A stretch of 64,000 nt of DNA from Turnera subulata. Its lineage: Eukaryota > Streptophyta > Magnoliopsida > Malpighiales > Passifloraceae. The position numbers and the translations under genes were made by a program. A model generated the notes under the pieces. The model saw only the letters and a list, made by a program, of their open reading frames with translations. It did no database searches and was not told the DNA's origin. Shown piece after piece: positions 1 to 11,459 of the stretch. The stretch lies in assembly GCA_028386065.3 (NCBI GenBank), contig JAKUCV010007422.1, positions 62,001 through 126,000 of the forward strand. The letters are read 5' to 3'. Numbering within the stretch: the first letter of the stretch is position 1; each line of letters opens with the position of its first letter.

Positions 1-110
1 TCTTCTTGACCTAAAATCCCGGAAATTCCTCGAGGGTAGAATTGGAAATAAAATTTAAAAATTCTTAAAATTCCATAGAAATTTAATTACCAGAAATTCG
101 GGGCGTTACA
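1..110 (-). repeat. LTR terminal fragment, Gypsy-like, running off the left edge
   Basis: Read on the minus strand from 110 this starts TGTAACGCCCCGAATTTC and continues with a stretch alignable by eye to the first 100 bases of the LTR at 21198 (same start, same 'TTTCCAATTYTACCCTCGA' block). It is the beginning of a related LTR; the rest lies outside the window. Confidence 0.6.
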
Positions 111-590
111 GTTTAAGTCTTTTTGGTCTTGGACCAGTTTTGGGTCGAGTCTTTTGGATTGTTTTATTTTGGCTGTTGTGCCTGTGTTTTCGACTTGAGT
201 AATTTATAGTGTTGCATATTGATTGTCTATCCTTCGTCGGTGAGCACTTCGGACTCACCCCTCACCTGCGGGCTTTCATCCCGTAGGTTGAGTTATTTGT
301 GGTTCAGGTTTGATGCATTCCAGATAGGCTGCGGCATTATCCCTTGGACAGGACTCGGATCCATAGTTTGCATCAGTGTCGCATACAGTGTCTTTGTGAG
401 TTATTAAGTCTTCCGCTGTGCTATTTATTGTTATTGTTGGGCCTTGGGCCAGATTTCTAATGTTTATATTTTGGGCTGTTAAGCCGGTTTTCTATTGTAT
501 ACGCTGTATGCTGGGCTTTGTTTGGTCGGGTCGTTACAGTTTCGACACGTGTTTACTATGTACGGTAAATACGGGTCGGGGCGTTTCAAC
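111..590 (+). repeat. 3' part of a Gypsy-type LTR, homologous to the solo LTR at 17947
   Basis: This is the reverse complement, with scattered differences, of about 17947-18400. It ends in GGGGCGTTTCA, the complement of the solo LTR's TGAAACGCCCC terminus. Its inner part was cut at 110/111, where an opposite-strand LTR end abuts. The short open frames here are not considered genes. Confidence 0.6.
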
Positions 591-3138
591 AGTAATGTAA
601 ACTCTAAGCGTAAAAAGAAATGTTCTATGTTACTTCAGGCATTATCAACCCCATATCGATATAATGGTTAGTAATTTATATTTATAATTATTTTAAATTA
701 GTGTCATATGAGAAATTTAGTTTTAATTTAATTTTTTGAATTTTTAGTGCTCTGTTGTTTTGTATAATTTTATAAAATTTGTTTCAGGAATGACTAAATA
801 TCACCCTTCAAGTTCTGAATTGCACAAACTTGCAAATGTTTTGCCATGTCTACATTGTGGGGCCAAAAAAAATCCAGTATGAAACATCTTCATTTTATTG
901 CAGTAGTGGACAAATCAAATTAACTTCACCAACCTATCATGATGATTTATATAGTCTATTCACATCTACAACAACAGAAGCTCAAGAATTCGAGAAAAAT
1001 ATCAGAGCATATAACAGTATTTTTTCATTTACATCTTTTGGAGTTAAATTAGAAAAGGAACTAGCATCATCCAAGCACGGAGTCTATACATTCAAAACAC
1101 AAAGCCAATTGAAAATAGTTCCAAATTTTTACAACTTTACTTTTACGATACTGACAATGAATTGTATAACAGAATCCAAGTAATGCAAGGAGGACAACTA
1201 AATGAGAATATAGTAAAGAAGTTGATGGATATTATTGAATTATGCATGGTTAAAAGATACGTATCAATACAAGCTTATCTCCCGATCAACGTGTATATAA
1301 TGCACCTACAACGGATCAAGTTGCTGCCATATGGATTGAAGGCAATACAGGTAAAGTATCATTTGAGAAAGATATTATTGTTTATACTCATTCTAGACAA
1401 AGACATAGGGTGATCCACTTTTACAGTTGTTAAGATGCATTACAATAATCTCTACTTTTTCCAAAAGGCGAAGTTGGTTGGCTTCAAAATATTTATAAAC
1501 AAGATCGTCTGAATGGTGGATCTAGAAATATTACAATCGATAACAGCTACGATACACCTTTGTTTTCGTCTTCTAATGACATATTTGAAAGAGAAGATCA
1601 AGGTACATGTTATTATTATCGTTGCTAATAATTGTTTTTAATATTCTATATATAATATTTGGTTTGTTAAAAAATCTTTTTTTTATGCAGGAGTGCATAG
1701 ACCCACAACATCAAAAGTTTCTTGTAGAGAATATTATTGTTACAAGCTTCAAAAAACAGATTATAAACGGACTTTAATTCTTTTGGCTGGAAGATTGCTC
1801 CAGCAATTTGTGGTTGACATGTATATAAAACTCGAATCAACAAGACTTGACTATTTTCGGCCACAACAATGAAAAATAAGATCAGAATTATATCAAGGTA
1901 TTGTTGATAGTGTCGTAGGTGGCGAAACTAGAGCAAATGAAGTTGGAAAAAGGCTCATACTACCACATTTTTTTATCGGAGGTCCAAGTAATATGCGACG
2001 TCGATATTTAGATGCAATGATGTTGGTTCAACAATTTGGAAAACCAGATTTGTTTATAACAATAACATGCAATCCCGAATGGCAAAAGAATAAGGATGAG
2101 TTAAAATATGGACAAACAACACGAAATAGACCGGAATTAGTAGATAGAGTGTTATGAGCCAAATTTCAGGATATTAAAGATAAAATAATTAAAAAGCATA
2201 TATTAGAAGAGGTAACGGCACATGCTTTCATCACGGAGTTTCAAAAAAAAAAAGGAATGCCACATGTTCATTTATTGCTTATACTGAAGGAAAGCTACAA
2301 AATTACATCTCCAAAATAGTTTGACCGATTCGTTTGTGCAGAGATTCCAGAAGAGAAAGAAAATCCTTTGCTCTATCAGTTAGTATCAAAGCACATGATG
2401 CATGGGCCTTGCGGTGAGCTGAACAAAAATTATAGTTGTATGGTGCAAGACAATATTGATAAAAAAAAAACTCGGCAATGTCGATTTCAATATCCTAGAA
2501 CATTTACTTTGTCAACAACTAAAGGAAAAGATGGTTATCCAATATATAGACGAAGTAATAATAATCGAATAGTGACAAAGAAAGGAAAAATGCTAGATAA
2601 CTGAAATGATGTACCTTACAATCCATATCTCTTGACAAGATATCATTATCATATTAATGTCGAGATATGCTCAAGCATATATTCTGTAAAGTATTTTTAC
2701 AAGTACATATACAAAGGACACGATAAAGTGGCAGTGCATATTGGAGAAAACAATGGGAGTACAACGATAGATGAAATTCAAAAATTTCAAGATACAAGAT
2801 TTGTATCTTCACAAGAGGCAGCATGGAGAATTTCGGGCTTACATTTATATGAAATCAACCCTCCAGTCATTATTCTACAGTTGCAATTACAAGGAAAACA
2901 AGCCGTTTATTATTGGAAAAACACAAATTTATCAAATGTTATTAGTTGGGATCATATAACAAGAAACATGCTCACAGAATTTATGGTGACGTGCTCCATA
3001 AATTGTATTTGGAAATTATAAATTATAATAGAAATATTTCACCTATTTAAAACAATATTTACAAAAACTTTAAATTACTAAAAATTACTTTAGAAAAATA
3101 AAATTATACCACGTGCATAGCACGTACACAAAAACTAG
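591..3138 (+). mobile_element. Decayed autonomous-type Helitron
   Basis: Conceptual translation across several frames gives Helitron Rep/helicase-type protein blocks from about 800 to 3000, including 'YETSSFYCSSG', 'SFGVKLEKELASS' and 'MPHVHLLL'. The right end has the Helitron hallmark: a 6-bp-stem hairpin (3111-3116 with 3120-3125, ACGTGC/GCACGT), ten bases later CTAG at 3135-3138, then T. The left end (expected TC after A) could not be fixed, so 591 is only the end of the neighbouring LTR piece. The SF1 helicase half was not found, so the element is probably internally deleted as well as mutated. Confidence 0.7.
800..3020 (+). pseudogene. Helitron replication initiator (HUH Rep) remnant
   Basis: Plant Helitron proteins carry an N-terminal zinc-finger/Helitron-like N domain and an HUH endonuclease that nicks and joins DNA during rolling-circle transposition. 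Blocks seen are: the N-terminal domain (about 800-1180, frame of 830, 'CLHCGAKK'-type cysteines and 'FYCSSG'); a middle block (about 1470-1870); and the Rep domain (about 1880-3000) with the two-histidine motif HVH at 2263-2271 inside 'GMPHVHLLL'. In the frame of that motif there are stops at 2155-2157, 2317-2319 and 2602-2604, and the N-terminal block is in another frame. Some breaks may be introns, but the three stops make it a pseudogene. No helicase motifs were found downstream. Confidence 0.7.
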
Positions 3139-3139
3139 T
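3105..3139 (+). other. Helitron 3' terminus: hairpin plus CTAG|T
   Basis: Palindrome ACGTGC-ATA-GCACGT at 3111-3125 is followed by ACACAAAAA, CTAG at 3135-3138 and a flanking T. This is the canonical Helitron 3' end (short GC-rich hairpin, CTRR, insertion 5' of T). A degraded homologue of the same terminus is at 13345-13381. Confidence 0.7.
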
Positions 3140-4245
3140 TTTATATATAAAAGCACAAACTCTCCAAACTTGCAAAATTGAAATACCAAAATACCCTTCT
3201 TTTACTATTATAGTTAAAGGCATAATAGTCATTATAAAAATCTATTCTAAATAACAGATCATAATAACCCACTTACACCATCCATCCAACAGCAAATTGG
3301 ATCAATTTTTTTTTTAAAAAAAGCCACTTTACTCCCAAAGACAGCAGATTGGATCAGTTTTAAAAGCATCAACTCAGAAAGCCAACAAATTGATATATTA
3401 CCCTCTCATTAATTAATAAAAATATTACTAACTATTTTTCTTCTACCAACGTCAACAACAACCTAGAAAACTAAAATCCAAAGTTTTAAAAATCAAATCC
3501 AAAGTTTATACTATATATAAAAGCACGAAGTCACCAAAGCTTGCCAAATTGAAATACTAAAATACCCTTCTTTTTTACTATTATAATTAAAGGCATAATA
3601 GTCATTACAAAAATCTATTCTAAATAACAGAACATAACAATCCACTTACACCATCCATCCAGCGGCAAATTGGATCAGTTTTTTTTTAAAAAAACAGCCA
3701 GTTTAATCCCAAAGACAGCAAATTGGATCAATTTTAAAAGCATCAACTCAGAAAGCCAACAAATTGATATATTACCCTCTCATTAATTAATAAAAATAAT
3801 ATTAACTATTTTTTTCTCTACCGACGTCAAAGACAACCTAGCAAACTAAAATCCAAAGTTTTAAAAATCAAATCCAATGTCTATACTATATATAAAAGCA
3901 CGAACTCACCAAAACTTGTGAAATTGAAATACTAAAGTATCCTTCTCTTTACTATTATAATTAAAGGCATAATAGTCATTATAAAAATCTATTCTAAATA
4001 ATAGATCATAACAACCCACTTACACCATCCAACGACAAATTGGATCAGTTCTTTTTTAAAAAAGTCAATTTAATCCCAAAGAAAGCAAATTGGATCAATT
4101 TTAAAAACATCAACTCAGAAAGCCAGCAAATTGATATAATTACCCTCTCATTAATCAATAAAAATAATATTAACTATTTTTTTTCTACTGACGACGTCAA
4201 CGACAACCTAGCGAACTAAAATCCAAAATTTTAAAAATCAAATCC
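3139..4245 (+). repeat. Three tandem units of about 370-375 bp
   Basis: Each unit opens with (C)TATATATAAAAGCAC (the AAAAGCAC starts at 3149, 3519 and 3894, spacing 370 and 375). It continues with near-identical text through '...AATTGATATAATTACCCTCTCATTAAT...' to 'CTAAAATCCAAAGTTTTAAAAATCAAATCC'. No open frame is shared. The unit start resembles plant Helitron 5' ends (TC followed by TATATATAAAAG), so the array may be repeated Helitron heads; that is an inference. Confidence 0.75.
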
Positions 4246-4916
4246 GTAAGTTTTAAAAATCTTATAATAGTTATAATCCTATTCGTATGATAAAATAATA
4301 TATATCTACTTATTATTTCTATTCATGTAATCCTATTCGTATTCAAAAACTAATTCTAAAACGATATATATCTACTAATTATTTATATGCCGCACAACTT
4401 ACAATATCAACTTCAACTATGACACTATTTCTCAAAAAAACTTCAACTATGACACTGCTTATTGATTCATAAGCTAATTAATTATAGTACTTGCAATATA
4501 TACATGCCATCAATTTCTTCTTTGCTTGATTTCTTGTTTCTTTTGAAGATAATTCTGTGCTTGATCTTATATGCATGAGCAAATTAACCGTTACGGTCCG
4601 TCAAGTTTAGGACTGATGATGTCAAATTTGCAGGTATGCAAACTGTCAAAGCTGCCTCACATTATGACGTGAAATTAGCAGGTCTGTCAAATCTGCCTCA
4701 CATTATACCAAATTGCTACCAAAATTGCCTTATAAGTGATGATAATATGTTTTTTTAGATAAAGTGCCTTGCCATTTTTTACACAATCTGAAAACCATAA
4801 CCTATTTGAATGGTGTTTTGCCCGATTTAATCCGGATCCGACTCGGATCGAGTAACAGGTTATAGTGGGTGAGTCTTCTAATAAAAAACTTGAATAAATT
4901 ATTATCAACAAGAACA
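4246..4916. other. AT-rich stretch without recognisable gene
   Basis: Contains a direct repeat 'CTTCAACTATGACACT' (about 4410-4456) and a short repeated GTCAAA block near 4620-4690. No supported coding or RNA feature was seen. Confidence 0.4.
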
Positions 4917-5075
4917 TGTTGGCTTAGTTGGTTGAGGTTCAGTAAGCACTCCCATTAGGTTGAGAGTTCGAACCCACGGGCCGTCCCCCTTGATGGGTAA
5001 TCTGTATATACCATCGTAAGCGCTCGCTGAGCCCGGTGGTTTGCCAACCAAAACTATCGACTGTTACGAAAAAGA
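4917..5075 (+). mobile_element. tRNA-derived SINE
   Basis: It has a pol III box A-like TGGCTTAGTTGG (4920-4931) and a box B-like AGTTCGAACCC (4965-4975) at tRNA-like spacing, followed by a non-tRNA body ending near 5075. A second copy of the same family lies in inverted orientation at 20865-20964. Confidence 0.65.
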
Positions 5076-5179
5076 ATAATACAACTTAGTAATGTGAAGA
5101 AGAAGAATCACAAGAGCTCATGACACATGTGTTTGTAATTTATTATCAAGAAGAATTATGGAGAATAAGAGTCGAGTAG

Positions 5180-6093
5180 TGATACGACAACAACCCTAGA
5201 ATCCACTAGTTCCACCTCCGTAACTATCTGATTGCCCCGATTTTCAATCTCAATCAAACTCGTCGTGTAAGTCTCCTTCACCTCTTAATCTCTGCACGGA
5301 TTAGACAAAAAAGAAGTAGATACACAACAAAGGCTTTTGCAATTCTATTCTTCACCTCCTAGACTCAATTATGGAATAAGCAACAAAGGGATTAGAACCA
5401 CAAGGAATTGAATAAACGCCACAAGCAAAGCAACTTGATAAGCAAATTCAAACCCTAATATAAAACCAAGAGAATCCACTCTCGATAAACATAATTGAAT
5501 CCACAATCAAAGAAAACTTCAAAGGCAATTTTATTCTCAAAATAGTCTGTGTCAAATAACAAAAGAAAAGGTCCTATTTATACTAATCCTTAACCCTAAT
5601 TTTGTCTAAACTAACCCAAAACAAAGTCAAAATAGGTTTTTGACTTTTCCACAATGTTTAGGTGCCGACATAAAAATAGACAGTATTTTTAGGTGTCGAC
5701 TCACAACCCAAATAGTGAGTATTTTTAGGTGTCGACTGACAACCCAAATAGACTAGAATTTAATTGAGCCCATATGTGTTGGACACTAATTAAAACCCAT
5801 ACAATAAAAATCCAACTAATAAAAACTAAAAAAAAATATGTCGACATGGGCCCATATGGGCTGGGGTGTTGTCGACTAGGCCCCACATGCATCCTTGAGC
5901 CAATCACTCCTTAAATGACAGCAAGGTTACTTCCTTCTGTTTCAGCACCTTCTTAAGCTTGATCATTGCGTGTTCTTCAAGTTCCGTGTTGATCAAGGCT
6001 TGAATGTGATGTAGAAGTTGATTCCTAAGCATCCTTGATGTGCTCCTTGTAATTGGACCTTGAGGAAAGGCTATGGCTCCATCACTTGCATCA
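5180..6093 (-). repeat. 3' LTR of the Gypsy element
   Basis: TG...CA bounded and homologous over its length to 12002-12848. Compared with the other LTR it has an extra block near 5490-5515 and a duplicated 'TATTTTTAGGTGTCGACT' segment near 5680-5740. The integrase reading frame runs into it and stops at 6071-6073. Confidence 0.85.
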
Positions 6094-7192
6094 ATGCCCC
6101 CACCTCAGAAGGATTCGTCCTCGAATCTGAACCTGCATTGTCAAAGGGAGAAAGATCAGTGACTTTGAACGTAGCATTAACTTCATACTCACCAGGCAAA
6201 TCAATCTTGTAGGCATTATCACTAATGCGTTCCAAGACTTGAAACGGTCCATCTCCTCTAGGATCCAAATTTGATGTCCTTTGCTTAGGAAACCTCTCCT
6301 TCCTAAAGTGCACCCAGACCCAATCACCAGGCTCAAATTGCACCAGTCGTCGCCCTTTATTGGCTCTTTGCGCCACCTTTAGGTTCTTGGCCTCAATGTG
6401 CTGCCTTGCCTTCTCATGTATGGACTTGACTATCTCAGCCCTTTGTTGTCCATCTAAATTAACAACATCTTTCAAAGTGATAGGTAGTAAATCCAAAGGT
6501 GTTAGAGGGTTAAATCCATAAACAATCTCAAAAGGTGAATAACCAGTAGAAGAATGAATACTCCTATTATATGCAAACTCGACCATAGGCAACCATTCTT
6601 CCCATGATTTCAAATTCTTACGCACGACAGCACGCAATAGAGCACCTAAAGTCCTATTCACAACTTCAGTTTGGTCTTCAGTTTGAGGGTGACAAGTAGT
6701 AGAAAATAACAACTTGGTCCCTAATTTACTCCACAAAACACGCCAAAAGTGAGATAGAAATTTAGTGTCCCTATCAGAAACAATTGTCTTAGGAATGTCA
6801 TGCAAACGAACTATATTCCTAAAGAACAAATCGGCAACATGCACAGCATCATCAGTTTTATGACAAGCAATAAAATGCAACATCTTACTAAACCTGTCAA
6901 CAACCACAAAGATGCTATCTCTTCCTTTCTTTGTCCGAGGCAATCCAATAACAAAATCTATAGAAATATCAGTCCAAGGATAATTAGGAACAGGGAGAGG
7001 AGTGTACAAACCATGAGGTTGTGCTTTACTCTTGGCTTGACGACATGGTAGACAACCTGCACAAACTTTCTTTACATCTTTCTTCATGTTAGGCCAATAA
7101 AAATGCTCTTGCAAGATGTATAAAATTTTACCAATGCCAAAGTGTCCCATTAAACCTCCTTCATGACATTCCCTAACAAGCAATTCACGCAT
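6071..7192 (-). CDS. Gypsy integrase
   Basis: 373 codons from '[13 protein letters not shown]'. It has an HHCC zinc finger ('HEGGLMGH' with 'CAGCLPC'), then the DDE core: Asp in 'WTDISIDFV', Asp in '[10 protein letters not shown]', Glu in '[10 protein letters not shown]'. The C-terminal part has the usual '[17 protein letters not shown]' beta-barrel segment and ends '[20 protein letters not shown]...'. No chromodomain follows. The enzyme inserts element cDNA into host DNA. The stop (6071-6073) lies about 20 bases inside the 3' LTR. The Met is probably internal to the polyprotein rather than a real start. Confidence 0.85.
   Translation of the reverse strand: MRELLVRECHEGGLMGHFGIGKILYILQEHFYWPNMKKDVKKVCAGCLPCRQAKSKAQPHGLYTPLPVPNYPWTDISIDFVIGLPRTKKGRDSIFVVVDRFSKMLHFIACHKTDDAVHVADLFFRNIVRLHDIPKTIVSDRDTKFLSHFWRVLWSKLGTKLLFSTTCHPQTEDQTEVVNRTLGALLRAVVRKNLKSWEEWLPMVEFAYNRSIHSSTGYSPFEIVYGFNPLTPLDLLPITLKDVVNLDGQQRAEIVKSIHEKARQHIEAKNLKVAQRANKGRRLVQFEPGDWVWVHFRKERFPKQRTSNLDPRGDGPFQVLERISDNAYKIDLPGEYEVNATFKVTDLSPFDNAGSDSRTNPSEVGALMQVMEP
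6094..6105 (-). other. Polypurine tract of the Gypsy element
   Basis: Minus-strand GAGGTGGGGGCAT abuts the TG of the 3' LTR, the expected plus-strand primer for reverse transcription. Confidence 0.6.
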
Positions 7193-7464
7193 AGAATAAG
7201 CAGGTATACAAAGCTTATTTCACGAAATAGCCAAGCCTCATGGCGATAAAACTTTTGAAACGCAGCATGTTCATAAGCATCAAACACCATTGCAAAGTCA
7301 GAATCAGATTTATATAAATCTTTGATATGCTCAAATCCAATCAACTTAGAACTAAGTGAAGTAACCAAAGCATATCTCCTAGACAAAGCATCAGCAACAA
7401 TGTTATCTTTTCCTTGCTTGTATTTAACAACATAAGGGAAAGTCTCAATGAATTCAAGCCATTC
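7150..7464 (-). pseudogene. Gypsy RNase H-integrase linker
   Basis: Minus-strand frame continues the polyprotein after the LINE patch: 'FIETFPYVV' (about 7440), '[17 protein letters not shown]' (7395-7345) and '[18 protein letters not shown]' leading to the integrase zinc finger. The frame shifts near 7150-7200 into the integrase frame. Confidence 0.7.
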
Positions 7465-7742
7465 GAATGTTGGTCTGACCCTTTACTATTAGTATAGTAC
7501 TTTTTTATCCTAGTCTTGACTTGGTTCACGGCCTATCTTTACTAAAAGGAATGTGCAGCTCACGTACCTTCCGGCTTAAAGAATATAGTTGTTGTAGCAG
7601 TTCTGTGGAAATAAGAAGTATTCCTATCTCCCGCCTTAATCCAAGTATTTCTTGATCTTTGAGCCCAAAAAAGCTCTCTTGCAGCAAGACAGAATCCAGC
7701 TCCAGTCGAAGTTTCAATTCCAACTTCTCCAGAAACCGTAGC
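7465..7742 (-). mobile_element. LINE ORF2 fragment inserted in Gypsy RNase H
   Basis: About 278 bp whose minus-strand translation (in two frames) matches the region between endonuclease and RT of plant L1 proteins ('[16 protein letters not shown]' then '[16 protein letters not shown]'). The Gypsy text resumes on both sides ('KLGKKHA' before, 'EWLEFIETF' after). A short ACAT at both junctions could be a small duplication. There is no poly-A, so it looks like captured filler or internal template switching rather than a normal LINE insertion. Confidence 0.65.
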
Positions 7743-9431
7743 ATGTTTCTTACCTAGCTTACTTTTTCTTTTTAGAAGCTTTAGGCTCTCATGATCCGTG
7801 TGGATCACAAACTCCTTCGGCCACAAATAATGTTGCCAAGTTTGCAATGCCCTCACCAATGCATACAACTCTTTGTCGTAGGTGGAGTAATTGAGTTGTG
7901 CCCCCTTCAATTTCTCGCTGAAATAAGCAATGGGACGCTTTTCCTGCATTAAAACAGCACCAATTCCTATGCCAGAGGCATCACATTCAATCTCAAAAGT
8001 ACTGTTAAAGTCAGGTAATCTCAATATAGGGGCATAACAAAGTTTTTCCTTCAATTCCTCAAATGCCGATTTCTCTTTGTCCCCCCACCTAAAACCAACC
8101 TCCTTTTTAACAATCTCATTTAAAGGAGTGGCAATTGAGCTGACATTTTTCACAAACCTCCTATAAAAACTAGCAAGTCCATGAAAAGATCTCACCTCAC
8201 TTACCGTTGTAGGAGCCGGCCACTCCTTGATTGCCTTCACTTTGTCTTGGTCAACTTCAATGCCTTTAGCACTCACAACATAATCAAGAAAGATAACATG
8301 ATCTATGCAAAAAGTACACTTAGAAACCATAGCAAAAAGTTGTGCCTCACGCAACACTTGCAATACCTGGCTAAGATGTCCAACATGCTCCTCAATACTC
8401 TTACTATAGATCAATATATCATCAAAGTAAACAACCACAAACTTTCCAATGAATGATCTCAAAACATGGTTCATTGATCGCATGAAAGTACTAGGTGCAC
8501 TAGTCAATCCAAAAGGCATAACCAACCACTTATATAGACCATATTTTGTTTTAAAAGCAATTTTCCATTCATCTCCAATCTTCATCCTAATTTGATGGTA
8601 ACCACTCATAAGATCAATCTTTGAAAACACACAAGCACCATGCAATTCATCTAGCATATCATCCAATCTAGGAATAGGATGGCGATATTTTACCGTGGTT
8701 TTGTTGATGGCGCGGCAATCAACACACATGCGCCATGATCCATCCGTCTTTAGAACTAGAATAACCGGCACGGCACGAGGACTTAGGCTCTCACGGATGT
8801 GTCGCTTTTTCAGCAACTCATCAACTTGCCTTTGTAATTCTTTAATCTCCTCCGGATTAGCCCTGTAGGCTGGCCGATTTGGAATTTGAGCACCAGGGAT
8901 GGAATCAATTTGATGCTCAATCCCTCTAATTGGAGGTAACTCTTTCGGCAACTCTTCGGGAAATGCATCTCCAAGCTCCTGTAAGACAGAAACAATAGAA
9001 CTAGGCAAATCGGGATTAAGGTCAGTGTTAGATAAATAAGCACCCTTATATAAGAGTACCAACATCTCTTGTTTGTTCACACAAGCTTCCCTCAAATCTC
9101 TCATATTTGCATACAAATTCGGTCTCTTTTTCCCCTCTTTTCTTCTCTCCTTGGTGTCGGCTTCACTCATCTCTTTTTCCTCTCCTTTTGTTGTAGACAC
9201 CAGTGCCATATTTTCTTTTAATTTCGGCTCTCCTTTTGCATGAATCTCAGTCATCCTCTCTCTCTCAGAAACTTTAGCCAATTCGGCCGCCTTTTCCTTC
9301 TTCCAAGCATCCATACTCCTTTGCATAAACATTTGATCTTCGTAAACATCCTTAGGTGGTAATGGTGCGAGTGCTACCTTCCTCTCGCCCATAGTGAATG
9401 TATACCTATTTCTTCGTCCATCATGAACCAC
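7560..9431 (-). pseudogene. Gypsy reverse transcriptase and RNase H (interrupted)
   Basis: RT runs from about residue 180 to 350 with '[19 protein letters not shown]', '[14 protein letters not shown]' and the catalytic '[11 protein letters not shown]' (YxDD). RNase H follows, with '[16 protein letters not shown]' (first Asp), '[15 protein letters not shown]' (Glu) and '[11 protein letters not shown]' (Asp). After 'KSKLGKKHA' the sequence stops being Gypsy and becomes LINE ORF2-like ('[19 protein letters not shown]'), ending at a stop. The residual RNase H/integrase linker resumes at about 7464. RT itself has no stop. Confidence 0.85.
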
Positions 9432-9446
9432 ATTCCTATCATATTG

Positions 9447-10337
9447 TCAAGATCTTCCCAACAAAATTTGGCATGCTTGCATAGGTACAATATCACACAA
9501 TACTTGATCAGAATATTTTTCAATGGTGAATGAATATGAATCAAGTACTTGCCCGGTTACCTTAACTTCACCATTATCGTTCAACCGTTGTAGCTTGTAT
9601 GGTCTTGGATTCTTTTGCGTCCTCAGCCCCAACTTCTCAACTTGCATGGTACTAACGACATTGGTGCAGCTCCCTCCATCGATGATCATGCTACAAGGCT
9701 TGTCTTGCACAAAACATCTAGTGTGAAAGATGTTCTCCCGTTGCTCGATGCCATCTTCTTCTGGTTGAATATTGAGCAACCTCTTTGTCAAAATCAAACA
9801 TTGAAGAACTTCTTCTTCCGGTATGTCTTCATTGACATCCTCCAATTCGGGCATCCCAGCTAATGTAGGGTCGAAATCAAGCACCTCCCTCTCATCATCA
9901 GAGTAGATTTCTCCATGCTCCGTAGTAAGCATCACCCTCTTGTTAGGACATTGTGACGCAATATGCCCCAACCCCTGGCACTTGAAGCATTTGATGGATC
10001 TTGACCTCTTCACAACCTTTTGCGGTGCATTAGGCGTCTTTGGCTCCTCCTTTGTCTTCCATGGAAGCATCTTGGGGGTGTCTAAAGGAACCCTACTGGA
10101 ACTCCCCTCATCCTTGGAATATTTGGAACTCGCATTCCAGGAGCTATAGCTTGATGGCTTCATAAAGGTCTTCTTCTTCAATTGCATTTCAATCTTTGAA
10201 GCCAATGCCACCATCTCTTCAATTTCTGCATAATGCTGCAAATCAAGAACCTGAGCAATGTCAGTATTCAAACCATAATAAAATCTCGACATAAGAGACT
10301 CCTCGTCCTCTTCACGACCAGCTTGATTCATCGCCAT
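9447..10337 (-). pseudogene. Gypsy gag C-terminus, CCHC knuckle and aspartic protease
   Basis: Continues gag after the frameshift ('EEDEESLMSRFYYGLN'), then a CCHC zinc knuckle 'CFKCQGLGHIASQC' (RNA binding), then a retroviral-type aspartic protease around 'CSMIIDGGSCTNVVS' with the active-site Asp present. It ends at 'ILLGRS' followed by TGA at 9444-9446, where family members carry Trp; the same frame continues immediately into the pol part. A single nonsense change therefore separates protease from RT. Confidence 0.8.
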
Positions 10338-11116
10338 CTCAAGTGCATTCCAATATCATCAACACTCTTGGTGCCTTGTTTGAGTGAGTAAAATCTATTC
10401 ATCAGCTCTCTTTGATGTGAAGCAGGCATAAATCTCTTCTTCATGATTCTCTTCATCTCAGCCCATGTCTCTCTCTCATCTTCTCCATATCTCCTTCGAT
10501 TGGAAACAAGCTTATGCCACCAGGATTTGGCATAATCCTTGAATACCACCACAGCAAGCTTGACCTTCTTCTCGTCGTTATATTGATGGCAATCAAAGAT
10601 AGCTTCCATGTCTTGTACCCAATATAGATACGCTTCAAGAACATTGGTACCATGAAAGGTGGGAACATTCATCTTGATGTTTCCAAAATCGCGGTCAAAG
10701 CGCTCTTGTCCCTCGGCCCTATTGTAGACTGGTCGTTCTTGGAACCTAGGTCGGTATGCGCCACCGCCTCTTCCTCCATTGCCACACCCTCTTCCAATTG
10801 GCATCCTAGGGTTCATCTCGTCAAAGTGCTCCTCTTTATTGACTTCTTCCTCCACCCTAGCATCTTGAGCTCGCTCCCTCTCACTTCCATTGTGGTTGCC
10901 AATGCTATCGGTCAATGTTGGCATAGCTCTTTCTTGTCGGGCTAGGCGAGTTTCTATAACCTGTGCTTGCCGCTCCAACCTAGCATTAGTCTCAGCCACA
11001 GTGTTGGTAACTTCCTTGATTTGGTTCGAGAGGTTGTTAAAAAAATCCTTGAGGTGAGTCATCACAACAGGCCGGTCTGATTCATAATCTGTAGACATCG
11101 TAAAAGAAACCAGCAA
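10328..11116 (-). pseudogene. Gypsy gag, N-terminal part
   Basis: Encodes about 262 codons: an N-terminal coiled-coil-like stretch (around residues 20-65), an acidic/arginine-glycine-rich linker ('RGCGNGGRGGGAYRPRF'), then a retrotransposon gag core with 'KLAVVVFKDYAKSWWHKL' and 'RFMPASHQRELMNRFYSLKQG'. Gag forms the particle that packages element RNA. The frame ends prematurely after 'SVDDI'; a one-base deletion near 10355 moves the rest of gag into the next frame (10337-9447). The true start may be the second Met, 'MSTDYESD'. Confidence 0.8.
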
Positions 11117-11459
11117 AAAAATTTGTTAGTGATAAAACTCCTCACGTGTGTCTCTCGTGTTTGTTGGCAGTGAATAAAACTTTCAGCCTCTTACCACTCT
11201 TGATTCTGCTTCAGTTTTATATGTTAGGTTCAAATAAACAAAATCAAGCAACCAACCAGCAGTAATTAATTCAAGAAATCAAAGATAACCTAAAGAAGAA
11301 AGATAAGATATCAATTTCTAGAGGCAAAATTCGATTCCAAGAAAGAAAGATTGATCACACACAAGAAAAAAAAGATGTATGTGAATGATTATTGGCACAA
11401 TTGAGCAATTATGAAACAACAATCACCCAACACAAAGAATATCACAATGCACAGTCAAT

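Noticed and set aside
219..600. Short frames at the left edge
   Set aside because: Inside an LTR fragment homologous to 17947-18400, where the same frames appear on the opposite strand.
3139..4245. CRISPR-like array or centromeric satellite
   Set aside because: Only three units of 370 bp in a dispersed-repeat context; no short repeats with unique spacers, and no sign of a longer array.
4917..5075. Functional tRNA gene
   Set aside because: Boxes A and B are present but no cloverleaf with acceptor stem; a SINE body follows.
8181..8456. Plus-strand frames opposite Gypsy RT and similar shadows across the pol regions
   Set aside because: Antisense to strongly supported RT/RNase H coding sequence.
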